Assembly: GCA_963740835.1 (NCBI GenBank)
Contig: CAVUFH010000003.1
Location: forward strand, 744,001-808,000
DNA length: 64,000 nucleotides
Source: CAVUFH01 sp963740835
Lineage (GTDB): Bacteria; Actinomycetota; Acidimicrobiia; IMCC26256; PALSA-610
Direction of reading: 5' to 3'
Positions 17,949 to 26,700 of the stretch are shown here, in pieces (the stretch's first letter is position 1; each line of letters starts with the position of its first letter). The translations under genes were made by a program, and so were the position numbers. The notes beneath the pieces were generated by a model. That model searched no databases and was not told where the DNA came from. It saw only the letters and a program-made list of their open reading frames with translations.

Positions 17949-19012
17949 CGCCCGACGAAGGGGGCGCTCCCGACGAGCGGTTGACCTACGCCACGGCCGG
18001 CGTCGACATCGCGGCCGGAGAGAAAGCCGTCGAGCGCATCAAGGAGCATGTGCGGTCGACGTTCCGGCGTGAGGTCGTCGGCGACCTCGGCGGCTTCGGC
18101 GGCCTGTTCGCACCGGACTGGAAGCACTACGACGACCCGCTCCTCGTGTCGTCCACCGACGGAGTCGGCACGAAGTCGCTCATCGCGCGGCTCGCGAATC
18201 GTCGCGACACGATCGGCATCGACTGCGTCGCGATGTCGGTCGACGACATCGCCGCGCAAGGCGCGGAACCGTTGTTCTTCCTCGACTACATCTCGGTCGG
18301 GCATCTCGTCGCCGACGAAGTCGACGAGATCGTCGCCGGCGTCGCGGAGGGTTGCCGCACCGCGCGTTGCGCGCTGCTCGGCGGTGAGATGTCGGAGCAT
18401 CCCGGACTGCTCGCGCCAGGAGAGTTCGATCTGGTCGGGTTCGCGGTGGGTGTCGTCGATCGGGCGCGGGTGCTGCCGCAGCGGGTCCGCGCGGGTGACC
18501 GCATCGTCGGGCTGGCGAGCCCCGGTCTGCGTTGCAACGGCTACTCGCTCGCGCGCGCGGCGCTGTTGGAGCGCGGCGGCCGCGCGCTCGACGGTCCCGC
18601 ATGGGACGGCGCACACCACGACCTCGCCGAGGAGCTGTTACGCCCCAGTGTGATCTATGCGCCCGCGATGTTGCACATGACTCGCGAAGCAGACATACAC
18701 GCGTTCGCCCACGTCACCGGCGGTGGAATTCCGGGCAACGTGGTGCGGGTCCTCCCCGATCGATGCGACGCCGTAGTGTCGAAGGATTCGTGGGAAGTCC
18801 CTCGAATCTTTCGCGAGATCCAACGCGCCGGCGCGATCGACGCGGGGGAGATGGAACAAGTGTTCAACCTTGGTCTGGGAATGCTCGCGGTGGTCGCCGC
18901 GGACGACGCGTTGACGGCCGTCGACGCCGCCCGCGCCGCCGGCCACGACGCGTGGGTCGTCGGGGACATCGTCGACGGCCGCGGTCGCGTGCAGATGGTG
19001 CCGGCTGGCTGA
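17945..19012 (+). CDS. purM: AIR synthetase (phosphoribosylformylglycinamidine cyclo-ligase)
   Basis: PurM closes the imidazole ring of AIR using ATP. The 355-residue protein shows the family's N-terminal TYATAGVDIAAGEKAVERIK, then LLVSSTDGVGTKSLIA, the GAEPLFFLDYISVG segment, GGEMSEHPG and the C-terminal HVTGGGIPGNVVRVLP. The GTG start overlaps the purF stop (GTGA), giving tight coupling. The following gene's ATG overlaps the purM stop. PurF and PurM act at steps 1 and 5, so the block supplies both the entry and the ring-closure activity. Confidence 0.97.
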   Translation: MTPDEGGAPDERLTYATAGVDIAAGEKAVERIKEHVRSTFRREVVGDLGGFGGLFAPDWKHYDDPLLVSSTDGVGTKSLIARLANRRDTIGIDCVAMSVDDIAAQGAEPLFFLDYISVGHLVADEVDEIVAGVAEGCRTARCALLGGEMSEHPGLLAPGEFDLVGFAVGVVDRARVLPQRVRAGDRIVGLASPGLRCNGYSLARAALLERGGRALDGPAWDGAHHDLAEELLRPSVIYAPAMLHMTREADIHAFAHVTGGGIPGNVVRVLPDRCDAVVSKDSWEVPRIFREIQRAGAIDAGEMEQVFNLGLGMLAVVAADDALTAVDAARAAGHDAWVVGDIVDGRGRVQMVPAG

Positions 19013-19907
19013 TGCAGTTCCGAATCTCGAAGTCTCGGGTCTCCGCGTGTCGTCGCGCCGTCGGTGCGGTGCTCGTGATGTTGGCGCTGCCCGCGTTCGC
19101 GTCGTGCGCGGCCGTCTCCGCGGCGAAGCCGCTCGCAGCGAAGCTCTGCAACGGCACCGCGCCGAAGCAGGTCGGCAAGCTCGCGAGCGCGCAGGTCAAG
19201 GAGCTGTCGGGTCTCGCGGCGAGTCGCAGGACCGCGGGCGTGTTCTGGGCCAACAACGACTCCGGTGACGTGCCGCGCATCTTCGCCATCGATCGCTCGG
19301 GCGCGCGGCGCGCCACCGTCGCCGTCAACGTCCCTGCCGCCGTCGATTGGGAGGACATCGCGATCGACGGCGAGACGATCTACATCGGCGATATCGGTGA
19401 CAACACCGCGATCCGGCCATCGATCGTCGTCTACCGCGTTACCGAGCCGGGGCTGACCGCGAAGTCGGTGAACGCAACGACGTTCACGCTGCACTATCCG
19501 GACGGCCCGCACAACGCGGAGGCGCTCATGGTCGACCCGCTGCGGCGGCAGCTCGTGATCGTCAAGGAACTGACCGGCACTTCGAAGGTGTACGTCACCT
19601 CGCTCGACAAGCCGGGCGCGCTCACCGCGGTGAAGACGCGCGCTCTCGGCGCGGGCCGATTGGTCACGGCGGGTGACATCTCCGCGAACGGCGCGGTGGT
19701 CGCGTTGCGCACCTACGGCCAAGTGCTCATCTGGGAGCGCAAGGGCAGCGAAAGCCTCGCGACGACGCTCGCGCGACTCCTTGCGCGGCACCGTCCCCGA
19801 CCGAGGTACAGAGCGAGGCGCTCGCGCTGAGCCCGAACGCGGATCGTTACGACACCTCGAGCGAGGGGATCGGCGCCCCGATCTGGGAAGTTGTCGGCGC
19901 TGGGTGA
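19012..19907 (+). CDS. Secreted beta-propeller-like protein, frameshifted near the 3' end
   Basis: An N-terminal export signal (basic MQFRISKSRVSACRR, then VGAVLVMLALPAFASCA, with a weak lipobox) precedes a domain of about 270 residues. That domain has repeated motifs such as ELSGLAASRRTAGVFWANNDSG, IYIGDIGDNTAIRPS and NAEALMVDPLRRQLVIVKE. This pattern is seen in secreted propeller proteins of the phytase/SMP-30-like type, often annotated hypothetical. Near 19780 the frame moves by one base; the corrected frame ends LSPNADRYDTSSEGIGAPIWEVVG before a TGA, as related proteins do. The ATG overlaps the purM stop, so it rides on the purF-purM transcript. Enzyme activity is unknown. Confidence 0.7.
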
Positions 19908-19981
19908 TATGCCGGATCTGTCAGGGAATGCGACACCTGTACGCTGGGCGAACCGGCCTTTCTGTGTGAGTCATCCACATA

Positions 19982-20011
19982 TTGCCGGAGCACCCGATCC
20001 GCCCGTAGCCT
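19982..20011 (+). promoter_or_regulatory. Candidate promoter for bldC
   Basis: TTGCCG and TAGCCT are spaced by 18 bases, 127 bases before the bldC ATG, in a 231-base gap. The match to housekeeping sigma consensus is partial, so this is suggestive only. Confidence 0.25.
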
Positions 20012-20138
20012 GGAGTTCTGGTCCATGCACGACACACCAGGATCGGCAGGTTCGGACGCGGGGTACGGAGATGCGAAGTGCGCAGCCCCGAGACCGGATC
20101 TTTCATGGAAGAACCTTCGAGCCCACAAGGTGGACGCA

Positions 20139-20336
20139 ATGCAACCCAGTGACGACGACGCCCTTCTCACCCCGTCCGAAGTTGCCGCAATGTTCCGCGT
20201 GAACCCGAAGACTGTGACCCGCTGGGCGCGCGCCGGGAAGATCTCGGCGATTCGCACGCTGGGTGGTCACCGGCGGTTCCGAGCCAGCGAGATCCGGCAG
20301 TTCCTCGAGCAGGTCGAGGACCCCGAGCGCATCTGA
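20139..20336 (+). CDS. bldC: BldC-family MerR-like transcriptional regulator
   Basis: This 65-residue protein is almost entirely a winged helix-turn-helix of the BldC/MerR type: LLTPSEVAAMFRVNPKTVTRWARAGKISAIRTLGGHRRFRASEIRQFL (continuous region, residues about 9-56). In Streptomyces BldC binds direct repeats cooperatively and times development; orthologues occur in non-sporulating actinobacteria too. ATG (MQPSDDDALL) is chosen; a GTG three codons upstream is possible. The purF-purM-bldC neighbourhood also occurs in Streptomyces. The stop is only 18 bases from the left attachment repeat of the integrated element. Confidence 0.88.
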   Translation: MQPSDDDALLTPSEVAAMFRVNPKTVTRWARAGKISAIRTLGGHRRFRASEIRQFLEQVEDPERI

Positions 20337-20354
20337 GCCGAGCAGTTCCTGGAA

Positions 20355-20401
20355 GTGGCCGGGACCGGCGTCGATCCGGTGACCTCGCGCTTTTCAGGCG
20401 C
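20355..20401. repeat. Left attachment site: 47-bp 3' fragment of tRNA-Phe
   Basis: These 47 bases are identical to the anticodon-arm-to-3'-end part of the tRNA-Phe gene at the other end of the element. The bases outside do not encode CCA (the strand reads CCACTTC), and the 5' half of the tRNA is absent, so this is the displaced original 3' end and not a gene. Confidence 0.93.
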
Positions 20402-20525
20402 AAATTCCGGGGCCGCGTGCCAACGCGCCGCGAAGGGATGAGCGCGAAGAGGCCCTGGTAAGCGGAATATTTCGCGTGCCGGACCGTGTCGGCTCGTATC
20501 GCCCCGTGACGCGAAAAGCTGCGCC

Positions 20526-20547
20526 GATCTGGCACGGATCTGGCACG
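20526..20547. promoter_or_regulatory. Candidate left arm-type integrase sites
   Basis: Two adjacent copies of the 11-mer GATCTGGCACG lie about 130 bases inside the left repeat, downstream of the last integrase-operon gene. The same TGGCACG core is paired again inside the right end. Placement fits arm sites of a tyrosine recombinase; binding is inferred. Confidence 0.4.
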
Positions 20548-20572
20548 GAATCTGCGCGCCGCGGTCGGTCGC

Positions 20573-20833
20573 TCAGGCGACTGCGTCGGCGAGACCCGCG
20601 AGGCGCACCTGCACCCAGATGCGGTTGCCCTCGCGCCGTGTGACCCGACCGTGAAGCGGCGGGCCTTCGTCGTCACCGACGCGCACCTCGTCGCCGGGGC
20701 GAGGGTCGAATGTCGCGTCGTGCGCGTGGGGTCCTTGCGAGATCCAACACTCGACCACGAGATCGGAACCGACGTCGTTCGGGTCGAAGCTCAGGTCGTA
20801 CTCACGGGACTCCACGGGTTTCATCGTATCCAT
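20573..20833 (-). CDS. Small hypothetical protein of the element, downstream of integrase
   Basis: This 86-residue acidic protein begins MDTMKPVESREYDLSFDPND and ends GNRIWVQVRLAGLADAVA. A central stretch DPRPGDEVRVGDDEGPPLHGRVTRREG reads like a small beta-barrel fold, but I do not recognise a family. Its start overlaps the stop of the 129-residue gene upstream (TGATG), so the two are translated together after the integrase. The position suggests a role in element maintenance or control, but there is no direct evidence. Confidence 0.6.
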   Translation of the reverse strand: MDTMKPVESREYDLSFDPNDVGSDLVVECWISQGPHAHDATFDPRPGDEVRVGDDEGPPLHGRVTRREGNRIWVQVRLAGLADAVA

Positions 20834-21222
20834 CAGCGCGCGCCGGCCCAGGCTGGATTGTTCTTCGGTCCGTCGAAGAAGGGACGCACCCGAGCGAACT
20901 GCGCGGGCGTGGGCTCCGACAACACGACGGTCCAGTGGGGATGATCTGCCGTCGGCAGCAGCGGGAAGCCGGTCGCCACGAGCTCAGCGCCGCGGGCCTC
21001 GAAGAGCTTGGGGCGGATCGCAACGATCGGCATGAGCCGAGCGAGCAGCCCGTAGTCGCCGTCGGGCACCTCGAGGACTGAGAACCCGTGAAAGCCCCAC
21101 CGCATGTGCGTACGCGCGCACTGCTCCGACAACTTCTCGTCGCCGAGCGTCCGTTCGCCGAGACGGATCACGATGATCGTGGCCGGCGGCGGTGCCGAAC
21201 GGAGTTGGACTGTTTCAGGCAT
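20833..21222 (-). CDS. Hypothetical protein of the element, overlapping the integrase end
   Basis: This 129-residue protein begins MPETVQLRSAPPPATIIVIR, continues with THMRWGFHGFSVLEVPDGDYG and LLARLMPIVAIRPKLFEARG, and ends GPKNNPAWAGAR. The start lies inside the last codons of the integrase (8-base overlap), and it is followed by an 86-residue partner. I do not recognise a family; the sequence looks globular and soluble. Tight coupling to integrase makes an accessory role plausible. Similar small genes after integrase exist in other actinobacterial elements, but I cannot assert homology. Confidence 0.6.
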   Translation of the reverse strand: MPETVQLRSAPPPATIIVIRLGERTLGDEKLSEQCARTHMRWGFHGFSVLEVPDGDYGLLARLMPIVAIRPKLFEARGAELVATGFPLLPTADHPHWTVVLSEPTPAQFARVRPFFDGPKNNPAWAGAR

Positions 21223-22388
21223 GAGATGCAGTGGCTGATTCCGGCTGGAGGGGCACGACCGCGGCGAGCCCTGCTTGGGCGGCCATGTCGGCGAGCCGGT
21301 CGGCGATGAGACGATCGCGGTCCTCGGTCGCGTGCTGGTACATCATCGCCGCGCGCGGGCTCGCGTGGCCGAGGCGGTACATGATCTCCTTCGTCGTCGC
21401 GCCGGTCTGCGCCGCGAGCGTGCCCGCGGCATGGCGTAGATCGTGGAAGCGAAGACCGTCGAGGCCAACGTGACGGGTCGCCGGGATCCACACGCGACAT
21501 CGAAAGTTGCTGCGCTCGAGCGGAGTGCCGTCCGGTGATACGAATACGTAACCGTCGGGCCCGTGCGCGCTGTGTGCCGAGAGGTGGCGACCGAGCTCGT
21601 CCGCGAGCGGTTTGGGAATGGCGACGCGTCGCTTGCCTGCTTCGCTCTTCGGGTCGTCCTCAATGACGACCCCGGAGGCCAACCGGAGCCGCTTGCGGTG
21701 CACGGAGATGGTCGCGTGCAGCAGATCGACATCACGGCGGCGGAGCGCGAAGAGCTCGCCCTGCCGCAAGCCGGCCAACCCCGCGGTGAGCACGAGCGCC
21801 GCGATATTCGTCGCGTACGGCGGCGGCGAGCGCGTACAACTCGCCGAGGGAGATCAAGCGCTGCTCACGGTGTCGCTCGGCGCCACCGGCTGCGATCCGG
21901 CAGGCGTTCTTGGCAATGCGGTCGTCATTTACAGCCTGATTCAAGATCTGGCGCAGCCGCACGTATGCCTTGGCCGCGACGGACTTGCCCCGTCGCTCGA
22001 CGAGAGCGGCGTACCACGCGCGGACGAGATCTGGTGTGATCTCGCCGAGAGGCACGACGCCAAGTGCGGGAACGCCATCGGACACCGCCGGCAGGATGTG
22101 CAGTCGCAATTGGAGCGCGTAGATCTCCTTCGTCCTCGGCGCGAGCGTCGCCTTGGCCTGCAGCCATGCGGTCGCGTAATCGGCGAGAAGCACTCGTCCC
22201 GCTGAAGGGTCGAGCCAGATCCCGCGGGCCTTGTCGGCTTCAACGGTCGACAGCCACTGCGAGGCATCGCCTTTCGTCTTGAACGTTCGTGGCGCGGTCG
22301 CGACCCGTCCGTCGACGGTCAGGAATCTCGCCTGCCACCGACCGCTCGGCAACCTCCGCAAACTTCCGAACTGTCGTCTCCCGCTCAC
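21215..22388 (-). CDS. int: Tyrosine-type site-specific integrase, one frameshift
   Basis: The integrase recombines the tRNA-Phe attachment site. The N-terminal part (MSGRRQFGSLRRLPSGRWQ, then the SAM-like core-binding domain around YATAWLQAKATLAPRTKEIY) and the catalytic part are in different frames. The catalytic part has Arg in LAGLRQGELFAL, HDLRHAAGTL for the HxxR box, and LGHASPRAAMMYQHAT with the late His and nucleophilic Tyr. One extra base near 21818 separates them (LAAAV / ATNIAALVLTAG). GTG is the start. If real, the shift disables excision. The gene reads toward the left attachment repeat, with two small genes after it. Confidence 0.9.
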
Positions 22389-22408
22389 GCCGATCCCTCC
22401 TCTCGTCG

Positions 22409-23161
22409 CTATCTCTTTCCACGCGCCTCACGCGCACGCCGAGGCGGTTCTCCGCTCGTGTCGGCTCGTGTTGCGCGATTCGCCGTGCTGGATGGTGCCG
22501 AATCGTTCGCGACGTCTGTGCGCGCGTAGTCCTCGTCGTTGGTGTGTTCGGCGACGAAGCCGCGGATGCCGACTTGGCGGAGGTGGTCGATCCATTTACC
22601 GAGTTCGTCGACGGCTGTGTCGAGTTCGTCGGCGTGTTGGTCGAGCAGTGCGAGTAGTAGTTCCTTGCGGCGTTCGCGGTAGCTCCATTGGCGGGCATTG
22701 CTGGGCGTGCCGGTGATCTGTTCGACGGTCTGTTCGGCGAGGGTCGGGTCGGTCATGCCGATCTCGTGCAGACGCGCGTACAGAGGTTCGAGTTGTTCGG
22801 GCCGGCCGAGCAGATAGGCGTACAGCTCGTCGACGGGCCGGGTGGTGGCGCGCATGAGCCGATGGTCTCCGGGTGGAGGGAGGAGGAACCACAGCATGGG
22901 GAGGTCGAAGACCATCGCGAAGATGAGCAGCTCGTGGGCGTCGAACTCGCGTCTACGGTCGCCGTCCCAGGCCCGTTCGATGGAGGACACGCCGGCTTGG
23001 GTGAGCCGCTGCCCGAGGTAGGGCTCCAGCCGGTCGGCGAGCTCTTCTTGGGTCCAGCCCCGTAGCTCGCGGGCGGCGCGGACGTTGTAGGCGACGACCT
23101 GGTTGAGGTCGACCTCGGGCGGCGCGGGGATCGGCGGTTCCGTGCGCGTGCGTCGGGCCAT
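22409..23161 (-). CDS. XRE-family helix-turn-helix regulator
   Basis: This 250-residue protein has a Cro/C1-type helix-turn-helix near residues 20-75 (NVRAARELRGWTQEELADRL, then AGVSSIERAWDGDRRREF). A longer helical C-terminal region of unknown role includes ELLLALLDQHADELDTAVDELG. ATG (MARRTRTEPPIPAPPEVD) is chosen because upstream codons overlap the divergent promoter region. It precedes the integrase by 20 bases on the same strand and is divergent from the excisionase-like gene. It is a good candidate for the repressor that sets the integrated state. Confidence 0.8.
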   Translation of the reverse strand: MARRTRTEPPIPAPPEVDLNQVVAYNVRAARELRGWTQEELADRLEPYLGQRLTQAGVSSIERAWDGDRRREFDAHELLIFAMVFDLPMLWFLLPPPGDHRLMRATTRPVDELYAYLLGRPEQLEPLYARLHEIGMTDPTLAEQTVEQITGTPSNARQWSYRERRKELLLALLDQHADELDTAVDELGKWIDHLRQVGIRGFVAEHTNDEDYARTDVANDSAPSSTANRATRADTSGEPPRRAREARGKR

Positions 23162-23170
23162 GGCGGCCAC

Positions 23171-23205
23171 CGTACACGGCGGGTCGCTTGTGCGGGCAGT
23201 GTACG
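23171..23205. promoter_or_regulatory. CGTACAC / GTGTACG inverted repeat between divergent regulators
   Basis: Perfect 7-base arms, 21 bases apart, occupy the gap between the XRE gene and the excisionase-like gene, just upstream of a TACAAT element at 23223. The spacing would put the arms on one DNA face, as expected of an operator bound by the XRE protein. This is inferred from position and symmetry. Confidence 0.35.
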
Positions 23206-23264
23206 CGAGCACTTTCTCAGGGTACAATGCCGAGCCCGTGTTGAGAACGGTTGGAGGTTGTGTC

Positions 23265-23642
23265 ATGGCGAGGCGACTGCCAGCCTTGCTGACGGTCGAA
23301 GAAGCGGCCAAGGAGCTGCGGATCGGCCGCACCAAGGCCTATGCGATGGCTCAGGAATGGCGCCGCAGCGGCGGCAAGTCCGGCCTGCCGGTCGTGGACT
23401 TCGGTCACGTGCTGCGGGTCCCGCGGCGCCAACTCGAGCTGCTGCTCGGAGGCCCGCTCGATGACACGGACGAACAACCCGCGCCGCCGATCGCGGCGAC
23501 CCCGGCACGCCCGAGCGTGCCCGAACCCCCGCCGAGCCCACCCCGACGCAAGACCAACAAGAACCACCAACCGAAGAACCAACCCCAACTCTTCAACCCC
23601 AACCCGACAACAACCACGAGCACCAGAACCCCCAACCCATGA
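23265..23642 (+). CDS. Excisionase-like HTH protein with Asn/Pro-rich tail
   Basis: This 125-residue protein has an N-terminal half (LLTVEEAAKELRIGRTKAYAM and VVDFGHVLRVPRRQLELLLGG) that is a MerR/excisionase-type DNA-binding domain. Many actinobacterial elements carry such a protein as recombination directionality factor or regulator. Residues 70-125 form a low-complexity tail of Pro, Asn, Thr and Lys. A TACAAT hexamer lies 37 bases upstream of the ATG. It is followed by the relaxase gene on the same strand after 88 bases. The alternative is that it is a transcription activator of the relaxase. Confidence 0.7.
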   Translation: MARRLPALLTVEEAAKELRIGRTKAYAMAQEWRRSGGKSGLPVVDFGHVLRVPRRQLELLLGGPLDDTDEQPAPPIAATPARPSVPEPPPSPPRRKTNKNHQPKNQPQLFNPNPTTTTSTRTPNP

Positions 23643-23690
23643 ACACCAACCCACCCCTCAACAACGTCCCATCGTCAACGGCAGGCACTT

Positions 23691-23709
23691 GCCACCCCTG
23701 CGGGGTGGC
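23691..23709. other. Perfect hairpin before the relaxase gene (oriT or terminator candidate)
   Basis: GCCACCCC, the loop TGC and GGGGTGGC form an 8-bp perfect stem 21 bases upstream of the relaxase start. MobF relaxases usually nick next to an inverted repeat upstream of their own gene, so this may mark oriT. It could also be a terminator for the gene before it, though no T tract follows. Confidence 0.35.
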
Positions 23710-23730
23710 GGGGCCGGGAGCCGTCGCGTC

Positions 23731-26700
23731 GTGTTGACGATCACCAAGCTCAAGGGCGCCGAGTACCTGATCGCATCGGTCGCCGACGGGATGGAGGACT
23801 ATTACATGGGTGCCGGCGAAGCGCCCGGCGTCTGGCGCGGCAACTGGGCGGCCGCGCTCGGCCTCGAGGGTGTCGTCGAGGGCGAGGCGCTACGCGCGCT
23901 GGTCAACGGCATCGACCCCAACAACGGCGGCGAGCTGTTGGCCGGGCATCGGGAACGAACCGTGCGTGCGATCGACGTCACGCTGTCGGTGACGAAGTCG
24001 GTGTCGCTGCTGTGGGCATTCGGCACCCCGAAGACGTCAGCGGTGGTCTCGATCGCGGTCGTGGAAGCAACCGAAACCGCACTCGAGTTCCTCGAAGAAC
24101 GCGCTGCGGTTGCACGCAAGCAGGAGGGTGGGATCCGCCGCCGGGTCGGCACCGACGGGCTTGCGGTGGCGACGTTCGCGCACCGCACCTCGCGCGCCGG
24201 CGATCCGCAGCTGCACACGCATTGCCTGATCCCGAACGTGGTACGCCGCCACGACGGCGCCTGTGTTGCGTTGGATGCGAACCCATTGCACACGTGGGCG
24301 AAGGCGACCGGAACGGTGTTCCTCAACGAACTCGAACGGCTCCTGACCGAGCGGCTCGGTGTGGCGTGGAGTCCGGAGCGCAACGGCTGCCGGGAGATGG
24401 TCGGCTTCACCCGTGAGCAGCTACGCGCGTTCTCGAAGCGGACGGTCGCGATCGAGACCCACCTCGAAGCTGAGGGGGAGCTCGCGTTCCCAACCCCGCG
24501 CGACCGCATGCGGGCCGACGACCGCGCGTCGCTGAGCACCCGAGAGCGCAAGGACAAGAACTTGACACCGGAGCGGCTGCGCGACCGATGGCACGCCGAA
24601 GCCCGCGCCGTGAGCCTGCACCCTGGCGGCGGCGTCGAGGATCTCGTCATCGGCCGGCACGTCGCGGTGCACCCGGTGTTGGATGATGCCGTGCTGTTCG
24701 CGGCGCTGACCGATCCGCAGACCGGCCTGTGCGCAAGCGACTCGCGGTTCTGCGAAGCCCACGTCGTCGAACGCGTCGCCGCCATCTCAGGCGGACGCCT
24801 CGACGTGAACGAGATCGTCGACGTGTCGCGGCGGTTCTTGGAATCAGCGTTGGTCGTACGGCTGGTGCCCGACGCCCAGCGACGCCGCCCGTCCGAGTGG
24901 TCCACCGTCGAGCACCGCGCAGTCGAGGACCACGTCCTTGCGACCTTGCGACAGTTGATCGCGACACCAGGGAGTTCCATCGACGACACACTCCTGGAGC
25001 AGGCGATCGCCATCACGCCCAAGCCGCTGGGCGTTGACCAGGCCGACGCGGTACGCGTGCTGTGCGGCGAGGGTGCGTCGGTTCGGGTGTTGGCGGCGCC
25101 GGCCGGGTTCGGCAAGACCACCGCGCTGCACGCCGCCGCGCTGGCCCAGCGGGCCGCGCGCCGCGACGTCGTGGTGCTGGCGACGACGCACAAGGCGGTC
25201 GGTGAACTCCAGTCCGCGGGCCTTGACGCGCAGACGACCGCCCATTTCCTCACCCACGTCCGGGACGAGCCGGTACGAGCGGGCACGACGGTGATCGTGG
25301 ACGAGGTGTCGCAACTCGGCACGCGCCAAGCTGGCGCGCTCGTCGACATCGTGGCACGAGTGTCGGATGCGCAGCTCTGGTGTGTGGGTGACTCGCACCA
25401 GGCACAACCGGTCGCCGCCGGCGGGCTTGTCACCGAACTCGCGCGCGCCGCGGCCCATCAGCTCATTCCCCTCGCGACATTGACCCACAATCGTCGACAA
25501 CGAGATCCGGCAGAACGCGACGCGCTCGCACGGCTGCGCAAGAGTGACGTGGACGCCAGCCAGCAGATCCGCGCCGCGCACGGTTGGGAACACGAACACG
25601 ACACCGTCGGTGAGACGCGCGAGGCGCTCGCCGCAGCCGCGGTCGCCGACGCCGATTACCACGGTGTCGACCACGTCGCGGTACTGGCGGTCAGCCATGC
25701 CGACTGCGAAGACCTCGCCGACCGCATCCGCACCCTCCGCACCGCACGCGGTGAACTGCGCGGCCCCACCATCAGTGGTCCGGGCTGGGGCTTGCAGCGC
25801 CGCACCTACGCGGCCGGTGACCGCATCCTCGTCCACGCCAACCTCGCCCCGCGATCCGAACGCGGCATCCACAACGGAGCCACCGGCACCGTCCTCTCCG
25901 TAAGTTCCGGTGGCGCCGAAGTCCGCTTCGACGACAGCCGACACGTGTTCCTTCCCACCGAGTTCATCAGCGGCTGCCGACCCGACGGCACGCCCAACAT
26001 CTCGCACGCCTGGGCCCGCACGGTCGACGGCGCCCAAGGCGGCACCTGGCAGCACGTCCATCTCCTGGGCACGCCCGCCCTCGACCATTACACGGGATAC
26101 GTCGGTCAAAGCCGCGGCCGCCAGCCCACTCACACCTGGAACACCCGTCCCGAGCCCGACCACCCCACGCGACTGCTCGCCGACCAACGCACCCCGAGCC
26201 AGGTGGTCGCCGGCGCGCTCCGTCGCGCCCAGCCGAAGACCTTCGCCGCCGCCGACGACCCCTGGACCCTCGACTGTCACCTACGCGACGAACGCGCCCG
26301 CCACGCCAACATCATCGTGGGTCGACCACCGGATGCGCGCCGCGAGCTCGATGACGCGCGCCGGCGCCTCGCGTGCAGCGACGATGAATACGAGTCCGCG
26401 CGCGGGACTCGCCTGTCGAGAGGCCGAACGGGCGCGTCTGGGCCCGCTCACCCGGTTGCGGCGTGGTGGACGCGACGACATCGCCCGGGCCGAAGAAGCC
26501 GTCGGCCGCGCGGAGCGTCGCGTCGCCCGTGCGGGCAACGAACTCGACCGCGCGCGCGTCAAGACCGCGCGCTATGAAGGCGCAGTCGACGCCCGCTCAC
26601 GATGGGACCGCGAGTATGCGTGGCGTCTCGACCGAGTCGCAGAACTCGACGACACGCTCGCGCATCACTGGGCCAACGTCGTGCTGCGCGCGGTGCGCGC

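Noticed and set aside
20355..20401. A tRNA gene at the left attachment site
   Set aside because: Only the anticodon-arm to 3' part is present; the D arm and 5' acceptor strand are missing.
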